Below, one piece after another: positions 1 through 5,028 of a stretch of DNA of 5,491 nucleotides. The stretch is taken from positions 1-5,491 of the forward strand of contig JAGXNT010000112.1 of NCBI GenBank assembly GCA_019894765.1, given 5' to 3'. The position numbers and the translations under genes are program-made. The stretch is from Candidatus Heimdallarchaeota archaeon (GTDB taxonomy: Archaea > Asgardarchaeota > Heimdallarchaeia > JABLTI01). How positions within the stretch are numbered: the stretch's first letter is position 1; each line of letters starts with the position of its first letter. The notes under the pieces are model-generated. The model did not search any database and was not told the DNA's origin. It worked only from the letters and a program-made list of their open reading frames with translations.

Positions 1-13
1 AAAAAAAAGAAAA
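1..13 (-). terminator. T-tract terminator after the small membrane protein gene
   Basis: Read on the minus strand, the bases two positions past the TAA stop (16-18) are a run of T interrupted by one C (12 T in 13). Archaeal RNA polymerase commonly terminates at such U-rich runs without needing a strong hairpin. The window edge cuts off anything further downstream. Confidence 0.5.
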
Positions 14-15
14 TG

Positions 16-357
16 TTAAGCAACATCTTCAATTATAAACAGAATGCCTGAAACGATTCCAAGAATTTCAGCAATACCAGGGATGAAGAGGGACAAGATT
101 ATCACAACGATACCAATGACCAAACCACGAACGCCAATGAAAAGTGAACCAAGACCTACAAGCAATACAAGCACTGAACAAACCACTGATACGATGAAAC
201 GTCCTGCAAACTCTATACCAAAGCCACCTTCCCAAATCCAACTTTCACCAATCGCCTGATCAAGTAGAGATAAAACTGCAAAGACAATCCCAAGTATTCC
301 AGCAATTAAGGCAAGTACTTCAGCAACACGATATAAACTAGTTCTTTTACGGGCCAT
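16..357 (-). CDS. small Gly-rich multi-span membrane protein, unknown function
   Basis: A 113-residue integral membrane protein of unknown function. It begins with a basic segment (MARKR), followed by a hydrophobic helix (about residues 11-32), a polar loop with two Trp (33-52), a second helix (about 53-75), a very short VRG turn and a third stretch (about 77-109) that a PG pair at 93-94 probably breaks into two helices, giving about four spans. TM1 (11-25) and the last helix (95-109) resemble each other: both start with [VI]AE[VI]L and continue with GIL six residues after the E. I chose the ATG at 357 over a GTG at 366. The GTG lies inside GTGGTTATAATG, where GTGGT is better read as a Shine-Dalgarno-like site, matching the layout at the zinc-ribbon gene. 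Many Asgard genomes carry small paralogous proteins of this look, but I cannot assign a family. It is transcribed away from the propeller gene. Confidence 0.72.
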   Translation of the reverse strand: MARKRTSLYRVAEVLALIAGILGIVFAVLSLLDQAIGESWIWEGGFGIEFAGRFIVSVVCSVLVLLVGLGSLFIGVRGLVIGIVVIILSLFIPGIAEILGIVSGILFIIEDVA

Positions 358-361
358 TATA

Positions 362-366
362 ACCAC
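362..366 (-). promoter_or_regulatory. Shine-Dalgarno-like GTGGT deciding the start at 357
   Basis: On the minus strand GTGGT ends four bases before the ATG. It can pair with the AUCAC part of the archaeal 16S 3' end if one G-U pair is allowed. The same arrangement, GTGAT-TATA-ATG, occurs at 4717-4728. This favours the internal ATG over the upstream in-frame GTG. Confidence 0.45.
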
Positions 367-390
367 TAATTATTCAGTAAGAAAACAAGA

Positions 391-400
391 ATAAAAGGAT
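391..400 (-). promoter_or_regulatory. possible TATA element of the small membrane protein gene
   Basis: The minus strand reads ATCCTTTTAT here, centred about 37 bases before the ATG at 357. A start site about 26 bases downstream would give a leader of roughly 11 bases, enough to include the GTGGT site. The T-rich element is a weak TATA match and the purine-rich BRE is not evident. Confidence 0.28.
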
Positions 401-446
401 TTGGCAGAGAAAAAAAGATGGTTTCTAAAAAGGTAAAAAAAATTAG

Positions 447-540
447 AAACTTCAAAAAGAAAAACGCTGAATCACTAAACAGAACAAAAATCGGATTAGG
501 GAAAACCAACACCTGTCGCGGGAAAAGGGGAGTTAATATT
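447..540 (+). repeat. dispersed intergenic repeat, copy 1
   Basis: Landmarks on the plus strand are AAACTTCAAAAA (447-458), then CAGAACAAAAATCGGATTAG (480-499), GGGAAAACCA (499-508), and CGCGGGAAAAGGGGAGTTAA (517-536). The core from GGA (493) to GAGTTAA (530) has the same length, within one base, as in copies 3 and 4. The A-rich leader is about 14 bases longer than in the other copies. AACTTC at the left can pair with GGAGTT at the right (six pairs, one G-U). This is the only copy that does not follow a gene's 3' end: it sits between two divergent starts. The strand given is nominal. Confidence 0.75.
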
Positions 541-581
541 TCCTTCATTGGAAAAAGTGAAGAAATATACGAAATACCATT

Positions 582-604
582 AAGAGTAACAAATAATTAC
601 TCTT
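582..604. promoter_or_regulatory. 8-bp perfect inverted repeat upstream of the propeller gene
   Basis: AAGAGTAA (582-589) and TTACTCTT (597-604) are exact reverse complements separated by seven A/T-rich bases. The pair lies about 35 bases upstream of the TATA element of the gene at 665, a place where an archaeal regulator could bind. Alternatively it could form an RNA hairpin ending a transcript of the adjacent repeat copy. A very similar half-site, AAGAGTAAATAAT, lies at 4544-4556 in front of the split-barrel gene. Confidence 0.45.
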
Positions 605-617
605 CCTTATAATCTTC

Positions 618-662
618 AAACTAGAGTTAACGAAAGTCTTTTTAAAATAATTTCTCTAGTTT
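618..662. promoter_or_regulatory. 9-bp inverted repeat bracketing the propeller promoter
   Basis: AAACTAGAG (618-626) and CTCTAGTTT (654-662) are exact reverse complements with 27 bases between them. The TATA element lies between the arms, and the right arm ends three bases before the ATG. A DNA-binding protein contacting both arms would cover the TATA box and start site. In RNA only the right arm would be transcribed if the gene is leaderless, so a DNA operator is more likely than an RNA hairpin. No known operator is recognised. Confidence 0.45.
631..649 (+). promoter_or_regulatory. BRE/TATA promoter of the propeller gene, probably leaderless
   Basis: CGAAAG followed by TCTTTTTAAAATA resembles an archaeal BRE plus TATA box, with the AT-rich centre near 643. 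Counting 25-27 bases downstream puts the transcription start at or within a few bases of the ATG at 665. No Shine-Dalgarno sequence precedes that ATG. Leaderless translation therefore fits best. Confidence 0.5.
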
Positions 663-664
663 TA

Positions 665-1852
665 ATGTATTATAATCATCTAGAAATTGCAGGGGGAAAT
701 TTTTCTTTGATAACTCAAAATAACAAGAAATGGATAAAATGGGCAATTCTTTCTGCTTCTTTTATTATAATAGTTTCAGCAGTAATAATTCCAGTTGTTT
801 ATATTAAATTTAGTAACAAATCGATTGAACTCACATTTTCTAAACACACTTTAATCGGTCCAGCATATGCAACATCTATTTCTTATACTGATCTTGATCT
901 AGATGGTGATATTGATCTTCTAGGAACATCTGCTCCTGATAACCTATTTTGTTGGTGGGAAAATTCCGGGGATGGAAGTTTCTCTTATCAAATAATTTCA
1001 ACGGCATATGATAGGGCATGTCGATTAGAAGCTGCCGATTTAGATGAAGACGGAGATATAGATTTGGTGGCCGGAACATTAGATGAAAACGAGATTATTG
1101 TTTTCAAAAATGATGGCACACAAACTTTTACTCCAAGCATTGTAACTGACACCTTTAACATCACAATAGGCATTAATTTAGCTGATATAAATGGAGATAA
1201 TTTTGTTGATATTGTTGCTTGTGCTCATGGAGACAATAAAATAAGTTGGTTTGAAAACATGCATAATTTCACATTCATTGAAAGAATTGTGACAACTGAT
1301 CTTGGAGAAGCAATTTTATCCTATCCAATTGATTTTGATGGAGATGGAGATATTGATCTAGTATCAGTTGGTATTAATCCAGGCGAAATTTGTTGGTTCA
1401 AAAACGATGGAACAGAAAATTTCACAAAAATGACTGTATTTTCATCTTATTGGGTCCATGGTGTTTATCCTTCTGATATTGATTCGGATGGTGACATCGA
1501 CATAGCAGGTTGCACACTTGATGGTTCAGGATCAGTCTATTGGTTTGAAGCACTCGGTAATAATCAATATACTCAACATAATTTAACAACAAACTTTGTA
1601 GGAACAAACTATGTAAATTGTGCAGATATAGATTTAGACGGAGATATTGATATATTAAGTAGTGCAGCAGATTCCGAACAGCTTGTTTATTGGGAAAACA
1701 TGGGAGAAAATATTTTCATAAAACATATCATTGCTTCCGGGTTCCCTGGCATAGAGATATTTCTGGTGGACTTAGATGGTGATGCTGATATGGATGTAAT
1801 TAGTACTTCCCATCATCCTGCAGAATATGCTTGGTTTGAGAATACCTCTTGA
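665..1852 (+). CDS. membrane-anchored seven-bladed VCBS/FG-GAP beta-propeller surface protein
   Basis: A 395-residue protein with a short cytoplasmic N-terminus (KK at 21-22, K25), one hydrophobic helix (about 26-47) acting as signal anchor, and an extracellular propeller. Seven acidic loops of the type DxDxDGDxD start at residues 76, 125, 174, 223, 271, 321 and 369, spaced 48-50 residues. Each is followed by a hydrophobic strand and, about 20 residues later, a W/F-[EK]-N turn. These are Ca2+-binding FG-GAP/VCBS loops like those in integrin alpha chains. The third loop is the least regular (DINGDNFVD). The last blade stops at FENTS, without the closing strand that follows this turn in the other blades. 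The segment after the anchor (FSKHTLIGPA, 58-67) has that strand's form, so the ring is probably closed by it. Six N-glycosylation sequons lie outside the membrane (N51, 165, 201, 252, 306, 393). The ATG at 665 is the only usable start. Such propellers usually bind proteins or glycans; no enzymatic residues are evident and the ligand is unknown. Confidence 0.9.
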   Translation: MYYNHLEIAGGNFSLITQNNKKWIKWAILSASFIIIVSAVIIPVVYIKFSNKSIELTFSKHTLIGPAYATSISYTDLDLDGDIDLLGTSAPDNLFCWWENSGDGSFSYQIISTAYDRACRLEAADLDEDGDIDLVAGTLDENEIIVFKNDGTQTFTPSIVTDTFNITIGINLADINGDNFVDIVACAHGDNKISWFENMHNFTFIERIVTTDLGEAILSYPIDFDGDGDIDLVSVGINPGEICWFKNDGTENFTKMTVFSSYWVHGVYPSDIDSDGDIDIAGCTLDGSGSVYWFEALGNNQYTQHNLTTNFVGTNYVNCADIDLDGDIDILSSAADSEQLVYWENMGENIFIKHIIASGFPGIEIFLVDLDGDADMDVISTSHHPAEYAWFENTS

Positions 1853-1863
1853 ATTTCAAATAA

Positions 1864-1899
1864 GTTAATCATTAACAATTGCTTGTTTCAGTTTTTTTT
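1864..1899 (+). terminator. palindrome plus T8 tract after the propeller gene
   Basis: Twelve bases past the TGA stop lies the palindrome GTTAAT-C-ATTAAC (1864-1876), followed 15 bases later by eight consecutive T (1892-1899). The T-run alone is a good archaeal termination signal. The palindrome leaves too small a loop to be a strong hairpin unless its centre opens. Confidence 0.55.
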
Positions 1900-1936
1900 A
1901 TGACTAGTTTATTGAGAGTTGGAGAAGAAAAAACGT

Positions 1937-2012
1937 AAACTCAAAAACAATAAGACAGAACGAAAACCGGACGAGGGCAAACCAGCCTAAATACCGAAAT
2001 CAGAGAAGTAAG
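1937..2012 (+). repeat. dispersed intergenic repeat, copy 2
   Basis: The plus strand carries AAACTCAAAA (1937-1946), then ACAGAACGAAAACCGGACGA (1955-1974) and GGGCAAACCAGCC (1975-1987). The distance from AAACTC to GGAC is 32 bases, the same as in copy 3. The 3' half is the most decayed of the four: CCGAAATCAGAGAAGTAA (1994-2011) stands where the others have a GGGAAA...GAGTTAA end. GGGC and GCCT can form a small hairpin around the loop AAACCA. The copy lies between two convergent genes, starting 18 bases past the stop of the minus-strand esterase gene as that gene is read. Confidence 0.72.
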
Positions 2013-2029
2013 TGCTTATATAGAAGAAA

Positions 2030-3796
2030 TTAGTGATAGAGAAACATAAATCTCTCCATATAATACAAAAACACCTGATTATAGTATCCCGAGAAATATA
2101 AATCGCTTGCATGACCAGCTAGCGGAAAAATCAACAAGCACACTTCTGCGTTACCTCGAGTTAAATAGGTATTTTCCAATGATCGGGATCGGAAAATAAG
2201 GTGATCTTGATCCCCTTGGTAGATCAGGCATGGGGGACTCTGATTATTTACCAATAATTCCGGATTTCTCCATTCGGGTGTAGATTGTAGTGCAAAACTC
2301 AAGGAGACATTATTTGCTGGATAATATGGAATAATTCCCTTGATGGTATAGTTCGCACTAAACGTCTCGGTATAATTTCCATTGGCTATACTGAGTGCAG
2401 TTGCACATGCTAATTGACCTCCAGAGGAACCTCCAGATATAAACACCGAATCGAGATTCGCACCATACTCTGTATTATGATCCTCTAAATAGAATGTAAA
2501 AACTCCAATATGGCGCATAATGTCATCCAATGTGAAATTCCCTAAGACATTAGATGGGGTAATAATGGGAATACCCATACTTTCAGGACCATTATTCAAT
2601 CCATATTGGATATCAAATACGCAATAACCTTGCGCTGCAAAATAACGATTCATGGTGAGTACATTTCCTAAACCCTTATCACCAATTGTCAAACCGCCCC
2701 CATGTAATCGAATCAAAGTTGAACGATTACCTGGTAGGGAATTAGAATCGTTGGGGGGAAGATAAGCGTCAAAATATAACTTTACATTCGCATCCACCGT
2801 AAAATTACTCAAAGATCCGTCCAAGTATAACACATCTTTTCTCACAATACAATCATAAGTGGGGGGACCGAGAAAATACCCCCCAACTGAGAAGGGGGTT
2901 TGGAGAAATGCATCGGCATAACCAGAATTATCAATAACAGCTTTCCAATCCCCAGAAAAGACCGGATTAAAACGAGCGGAAAATGCTTCATCTGCATCTT
3001 GCGCAAATTGTGGGGTTAAGCCAAGCGGGACGAAGCAAAATCCTGAAAGAACAATACCAAAGATGACCAAGAAGCTCATTGGAATACGTTTTAGTTTTCC
3101 AGAAATGGAGAGAGTTATTTTGAAAAGAATGAACGTGAAACTGAGGATGCCAAATCCAATAAATAGTGCTGCTTGTCCAGCAAATACTCTAAGCATAAAG
3201 AGCCTAAGCCTTCCTTGGAGACCGAAGAACAATGAATAGCACACCAACACCCCGAAGACTAATACAAGAAAACAAATGATAATTAGCACATATTTCAGCC
3301 AACGCATTCGTTTCTGAGTTTTGATGCTTCTGTTCCAAACTAAATCTTCTGGAATAGAAGAAGTCGACAAAGAAAAATAGTTTTTCTTGATAGCAGGAAT
3401 AAGTCCTAAGACGACTCCATAGATCACAACACCAAAATTTGTCCCATACAATAACACTCCCAAACCAAGATTAACAGAAACTACATCATTAAAGCCAATG
3501 AAAACAGCCAAAAAAGTAAAAGCCATGGCCAAAATTACTCCCCCAAAATAACCATAACATAAGAGATTTAATCGATTTCCTCGTTTCACAGTTGTTCTTA
3601 ATTGGTGGCTTAGAAAGAGCGAATAGACCATTGTAAATAAAAGATTGCTAATGATGAAAATTCCAACCATATTTCCGAAAAATGCAGATGATCGTAAAAA
3701 TAAATAGAGAAAATTTGTTATCCCTATTATCACATTAAAAGCAAAAATAATCCATCCGAAAATCTTTATTTTGAATAAAGAATTCAACTCGGCCAT
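2030..3796 (-). CDS. seven-span membrane protein with extracellular HSL-like alpha/beta-hydrolase (esterase/lipase) domain
   Basis: A 588-residue two-part protein. Residues 1-262 contain about seven hydrophobic helices (roughly 12-34, 43-63, 83-101, 107-133, 167-192, 203-228, 240-262). The loops at 64-76, 137-166 and 233-238 are basic, so the N-terminus should be inside and the C-terminal part outside. Residues about 335-588 form an alpha/beta-hydrolase of the hormone-sensitive-lipase/BD-FAE type. They hold the oxyanion motif HGGG (365-368), the nucleophile elbow GGSSGG (455-460, Ser457 by alignment to GDSAGG), an acid in GDQDHL (probably Asp531) and His562 in AGHAS, so the triad looks complete. 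The predicted reaction is hydrolysis of a carboxyl ester or lipid-like substrate at the cell surface; the substrate cannot be inferred. Eight N-glycosylation sequons occur after residue 330 and only one before it, which supports an outside location. Residues 263-334 are a linker with no recognised domain. A 60-base stretch counted by eye (2881-2940) is 45% GC, against 30% in the next gene (4081-4140). The start ATG at 3796 fits a leaderless transcript. The membrane part could be a transporter-like or purely anchoring domain. Confidence 0.85.
   Translation of the reverse strand: MAELNSLFKIKIFGWIIFAFNVIIGITNFLYLFLRSSAFFGNMVGIFIISNLLFTMVYSLFLSHQLRTTVKRGNRLNLLCYGYFGGVILAMAFTFLAVFIGFNDVVSVNLGLGVLLYGTNFGVVIYGVVLGLIPAIKKNYFSLSTSSIPEDLVWNRSIKTQKRMRWLKYVLIIICFLVLVFGVLVCYSLFFGLQGRLRLFMLRVFAGQAALFIGFGILSFTFILFKITLSISGKLKRIPMSFLVIFGIVLSGFCFVPLGLTPQFAQDADEAFSARFNPVFSGDWKAVIDNSGYADAFLQTPFSVGGYFLGPPTYDCIVRKDVLYLDGSLSNFTVDANVKLYFDAYLPPNDSNSLPGNRSTLIRLHGGGLTIGDKGLGNVLTMNRYFAAQGYCVFDIQYGLNNGPESMGIPIITPSNVLGNFTLDDIMRHIGVFTFYLEDHNTEYGANLDSVFISGGSSGGQLACATALSIANGNYTETFSANYTIKGIIPYYPANNVSLSFALQSTPEWRNPELLVNNQSPPCLIYQGDQDHLIFRSRSLENTYLTRGNAEVCLLIFPLAGHASDLYFSGYYNQVFLYYMERFMFLYH
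2860..2898 (-). other. alternative C/G-run hairpins inside the esterase coding sequence
   Basis: In the mRNA sense (minus strand) a run of five C (2894-2898) is followed by six G (2884-2879), then six C (2866-2861). The G-run can pair with either C-run: seven perfect pairs with the downstream one (TGGGGGG/CCCCCCA, loop of 12), or five with the upstream one (loop of 9). The runs encode Pro301, Gly305-Gly306 and Pro311-Pro312 using GGG and CCC codons, which are expected to be uncommon in an AT-rich genome. They fall in the linker between the membrane and catalytic parts. Confidence 0.4.
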
Positions 3797-3816
3797 AGGT
3801 TACATTTGTTTTCGGG

Positions 3817-3825
3817 ATTTTTAAT
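3817..3825 (-). promoter_or_regulatory. TATA box of the membrane esterase gene, leaderless geometry
   Basis: The minus strand reads ATTAAAAAT with AAAG just upstream, a plausible BRE/TATA pair. Its centre (3821) is about 25 bases before the A of the ATG at 3796. Transcription would therefore begin at the start codon. No Shine-Dalgarno sequence is seen upstream of that ATG. Confidence 0.5.
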
Positions 3826-3882
3826 TCTTTGTTTATTTTCTTTATCGATCCATTTGGAAAGGTTGGAAACGTCGAGAAACAA

Positions 3883-3960
3883 AAACTCAAAACCGTTACA
3901 GCAAAACTAAAACAGGACGAGGGCAAACCAAATCTCATCACGGGAAAGCGGAGTTAAATT
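3883..3960 (+). repeat. dispersed intergenic repeat, copy 3
   Basis: The plus strand shows AAACTCAAAA (3883-3892), AAAACAGGACGAGGG (3909-3923), CAAACCA (3924-3930) and CGGGAAAGCGGAGTTAAATT (3941-3960). AAACTC to GGAC is 32 bases and GGAC to GAGTTAA is 36 bases. AACTC and GAGTT can pair to close the element, and GAG (3919-3921) can pair with CTC (3934-3936) around the conserved AAACCA. The copy begins 57 bases past the stop of the minus-strand split-barrel gene and lies upstream of the esterase promoter. Upstream similarity to copy 2 extends to a GTTGGA (3862-3867; 1918-1923). Confidence 0.78.
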
Positions 3961-4017
3961 TGTGATTGAATTAAGGGATTGCATTATTGTAAATTATTAA
4001 TTTTATAATATTACCAA

Positions 4018-4536
4018 CTAATGTTTTTCAACTAGTAATTGCACAAAATAAGATGTATGCTCATGATTTTTCCTTTGTTTTAGCAATCCTATACCTACAC
4101 CATGACAGATTATCTTCTTTGGTTTAATTTCAATAAAAACATAGGATTCTTTGTCCTTTTCAGATATTTCATCCTTTGGGAGAATTAATCTTAAAATCCT
4201 TTTTTGTTTAAAAACTTCTTGTGGTATGAAACTATCAAAAGGAAGTAATTTTGCTGTGGCTTGGAAGTAAATTGTGGCTGCAGGCACAAAACGTAACCAA
4301 TAATGTGGATAAGTTATTGTCATTGAGACATGATGATTCTTCTGTATATTTTTTACTTTGAAGTAATCTTTCTTAGTTAAAATATATAGTCTAAATTTTT
4401 CTTTTGGTGGTGAAACACCATACACTATACCTGATGTATGGGAGCGTCCTTTTGGTGAAACAGTCCCTAGTATTCCAAAAGTTTTTTTTCTAATTTGCTT
4501 CTCTACATATTCCCAAGATTTTCCATAACTACTCAT
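4018..4536 (-). CDS. pyridoxamine 5'-phosphate oxidase-like FMN-binding split-barrel protein
   Basis: A 172-residue soluble protein. The N-terminal half has the pattern of the PNPOx-like split beta-barrel: strand-turn-strand TFGILGTVSPKGRSH (19-33) with a following strand to about 41, then FRLYILT (48-54), a helix carrying K60 and KN (62-63) before NHHVSMTITYP (67-77), and the strand ATIYFQATAKLL (87-98). This layout (S/T-x-x-x-KxxNIxxNxxV) is the usual flavin phosphate-binding surface. Members bind FMN, F420 or haem and carry out varied reductions or oxidations, generally as dimers. True PNPO activity in vitamin B6 synthesis is not implied, because the substrate residues and C-terminal signature of PdxH are not evident. 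Residues 99-172 are basic and poorly diagnostic. I chose the ATG at 4536 over a TTG at 4545. The gene is divergent from the zinc-ribbon gene, with 189 bases between starts. The cofactor is uncertain. Confidence 0.75.
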   Translation of the reverse strand: MSSYGKSWEYVEKQIRKKTFGILGTVSPKGRSHTSGIVYGVSPPKEKFRLYILTKKDYFKVKNIQKNHHVSMTITYPHYWLRFVPAATIYFQATAKLLPFDSFIPQEVFKQKRILRLILPKDEISEKDKESYVFIEIKPKKIICHGVGIGLLKQRKNHEHTSYFVQLLVEKH

Positions 4537-4543
4537 TTTTCTC

Positions 4544-4556
4544 AAGAGTAAATAAT
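4544..4556. promoter_or_regulatory. AAGAGTAA motif at the split-barrel gene start
   Basis: AAGAGTAAATAAT on the plus strand matches the left arm and loop of the inverted repeat upstream of the propeller gene (AAGAGTAACAAATAAT, 582-597) apart from a three-base length difference. It lies between the likely TATA box and the ATG of the minus-strand gene. A related palindrome, ACTCTTAGAGT, lies at 4669-4679. Eight-base matches in AT-rich DNA can arise by chance. Confidence 0.25.
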
Positions 4557-4563
4557 CATCTGT

Positions 4564-4573
4564 AATTTTAAAT
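4564..4573 (-). promoter_or_regulatory. TATA box of the split-barrel gene
   Basis: The minus strand reads ATTTAAAATT, a good TATA core, centred about 32 bases before the ATG at 4536. The implied leader is only about six bases. No convincing Shine-Dalgarno sequence is present. Confidence 0.45.
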
Positions 4574-4668
4574 GTTAAGAATCGATAAGAAGCGGTTAGA
4601 TGAATTTGGGATTAAAGATTTTATTAGAGATTTAACTATACAATCCAATACAGAAATGTTGTACATGC

Positions 4669-4679
4669 ACTCTTAGAGT
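4669..4679. promoter_or_regulatory. small palindrome abutting the zinc-ribbon gene promoter
   Basis: ACTCT-T-AGAGT is a perfect 11-base palindrome ending a few bases before the BRE/TATA of the gene starting at 4726. Its position suits a regulator site, and its half-site AGAGT recurs in the inverted repeats before the propeller gene. The arms are only five bases long. Confidence 0.28.
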
Positions 4680-4693
4680 AAAAAGTATTTAAG
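4680..4693 (+). promoter_or_regulatory. BRE/TATA promoter of the zinc-ribbon gene
   Basis: AAAAAG followed by TATTTAAG is a good archaeal BRE-TATA combination centred near 4689. A start about 27 bases downstream falls at about 4716, giving a leader of roughly ten bases that begins with the GTGAT ribosome-binding site. Confidence 0.6.
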
Positions 4694-4716
4694 ACCCTAT
4701 TTTCTTTGTAAATTAA

Positions 4717-4721
4717 GTGAT
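4717..4721 (+). promoter_or_regulatory. Shine-Dalgarno GTGAT deciding the start at 4726
   Basis: GTGAT is exactly complementary to the AUCAC of the archaeal 16S 3' end and stands four bases before ATG. The in-frame GTG at 4717 is therefore the binding site, not the start codon. Confidence 0.55.
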
Positions 4722-4725
4722 TATA

Positions 4726-5028
4726 ATGAAGAAACCAAATTGTCCGAATTGCGGAAAATCAGAATTCGCATATAGATATGTCCCAAGTATTAAAATCATA
4801 ACTAAGCAAATAAATCTGATTGACGAAATAAATGCTGATATTAAAAATTTGAAAGAACAAGGATATGATGAAAAAAGAATTAAGGATAGAACTGAAGAAC
4901 TTAAAAAACAAGAGCAACTACTCAAAGATATGAAATCAGGGTATGCTACTGAAGAAGTTATTCTTGTTTTTTGTATGGATTGTGGTCAGATAATTGGTAC
5001 TGGTGCTAAATCAGTTGAAGCAAGATAA
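4726..5028 (+). CDS. small zinc-ribbon protein split by a helical (coiled-coil) insert
   Basis: A 100-residue protein. A CPNCG knuckle (Cys6, Cys9) near the N-terminus and a CMDCG knuckle (Cys83, Cys86) near the C-terminus should together bind one Zn2+ as a zinc ribbon. Between them, after a short strand (FAYRYVPSIK, 14-23), lies a charged helical region (about 26-70) rich in Lys, Glu, Leu and Ile. It is broken at QGYDE (45-49), so it probably folds as a helical hairpin or coiled coil standing out of the ribbon. Ribbon knuckles in most small zinc-ribbon proteins are only 10-30 residues apart, so the 73-residue gap is unusual. The likely role is binding of nucleic acid or protein, but no specific function can be assigned. 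It has its own promoter and ribosome-binding site and is divergent from the split-barrel gene. The four Cys and the base composition make a real gene very likely. Confidence 0.8.
   Translation: MKKPNCPNCGKSEFAYRYVPSIKIITKQINLIDEINADIKNLKEQGYDEKRIKDRTEELKKQEQLLKDMKSGYATEEVILVFCMDCGQIIGTGAKSVEAR

Larger units (their letters stand above)
358..664. other. divergent intergenic region with repeat copy 1 and two inverted repeats
   Basis: This 307-base gap separates two divergently transcribed genes. From left to right it holds the promoter and ribosome-binding site of the minus-strand gene, the first copy of the dispersed intergenic repeat, an 8-bp perfect inverted repeat (582-604) and a 9-bp inverted repeat (618-662) that brackets the promoter of the propeller gene. 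Short open frames cross it on both strands, but they are mostly translations of the A-rich repeat and look non-coding. Confidence 0.7.

Noticed and set aside
366..548. 60-codon minus-strand frame, Phe/Leu-rich
   Set aside because: It is the complement of the A-rich repeat leader, which gives TTT/CTT codons automatically. It overlaps the promoter and leader of the gene starting at 357.
418..612. 64-codon plus-strand frame running through repeat copy 1
   Set aside because: It is a Lys/Asn-rich translation of the A-rich repeat and the AT-rich hairpin. The corresponding frame is not kept open in the other copies, and it has no Shine-Dalgarno site or domain.
876..1607. Minus-strand and other-frame open frames within the propeller gene
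   Set aside because: They are shadows of the repeated GAT-rich loops of the propeller, with no domain or start signal.
3735..3941. 68-codon minus-strand frame over repeat copy 3 and the start of the esterase gene
   Set aside because: It overlaps the well-supported esterase start in another frame and is made of repeat sequence and promoter DNA.
4018..4536. Assignment as the true PNP oxidase pdxH
   Set aside because: Only the general flavin-binding split-barrel pattern is visible. The family is broad and no PdxH-specific substrate motif can be identified.
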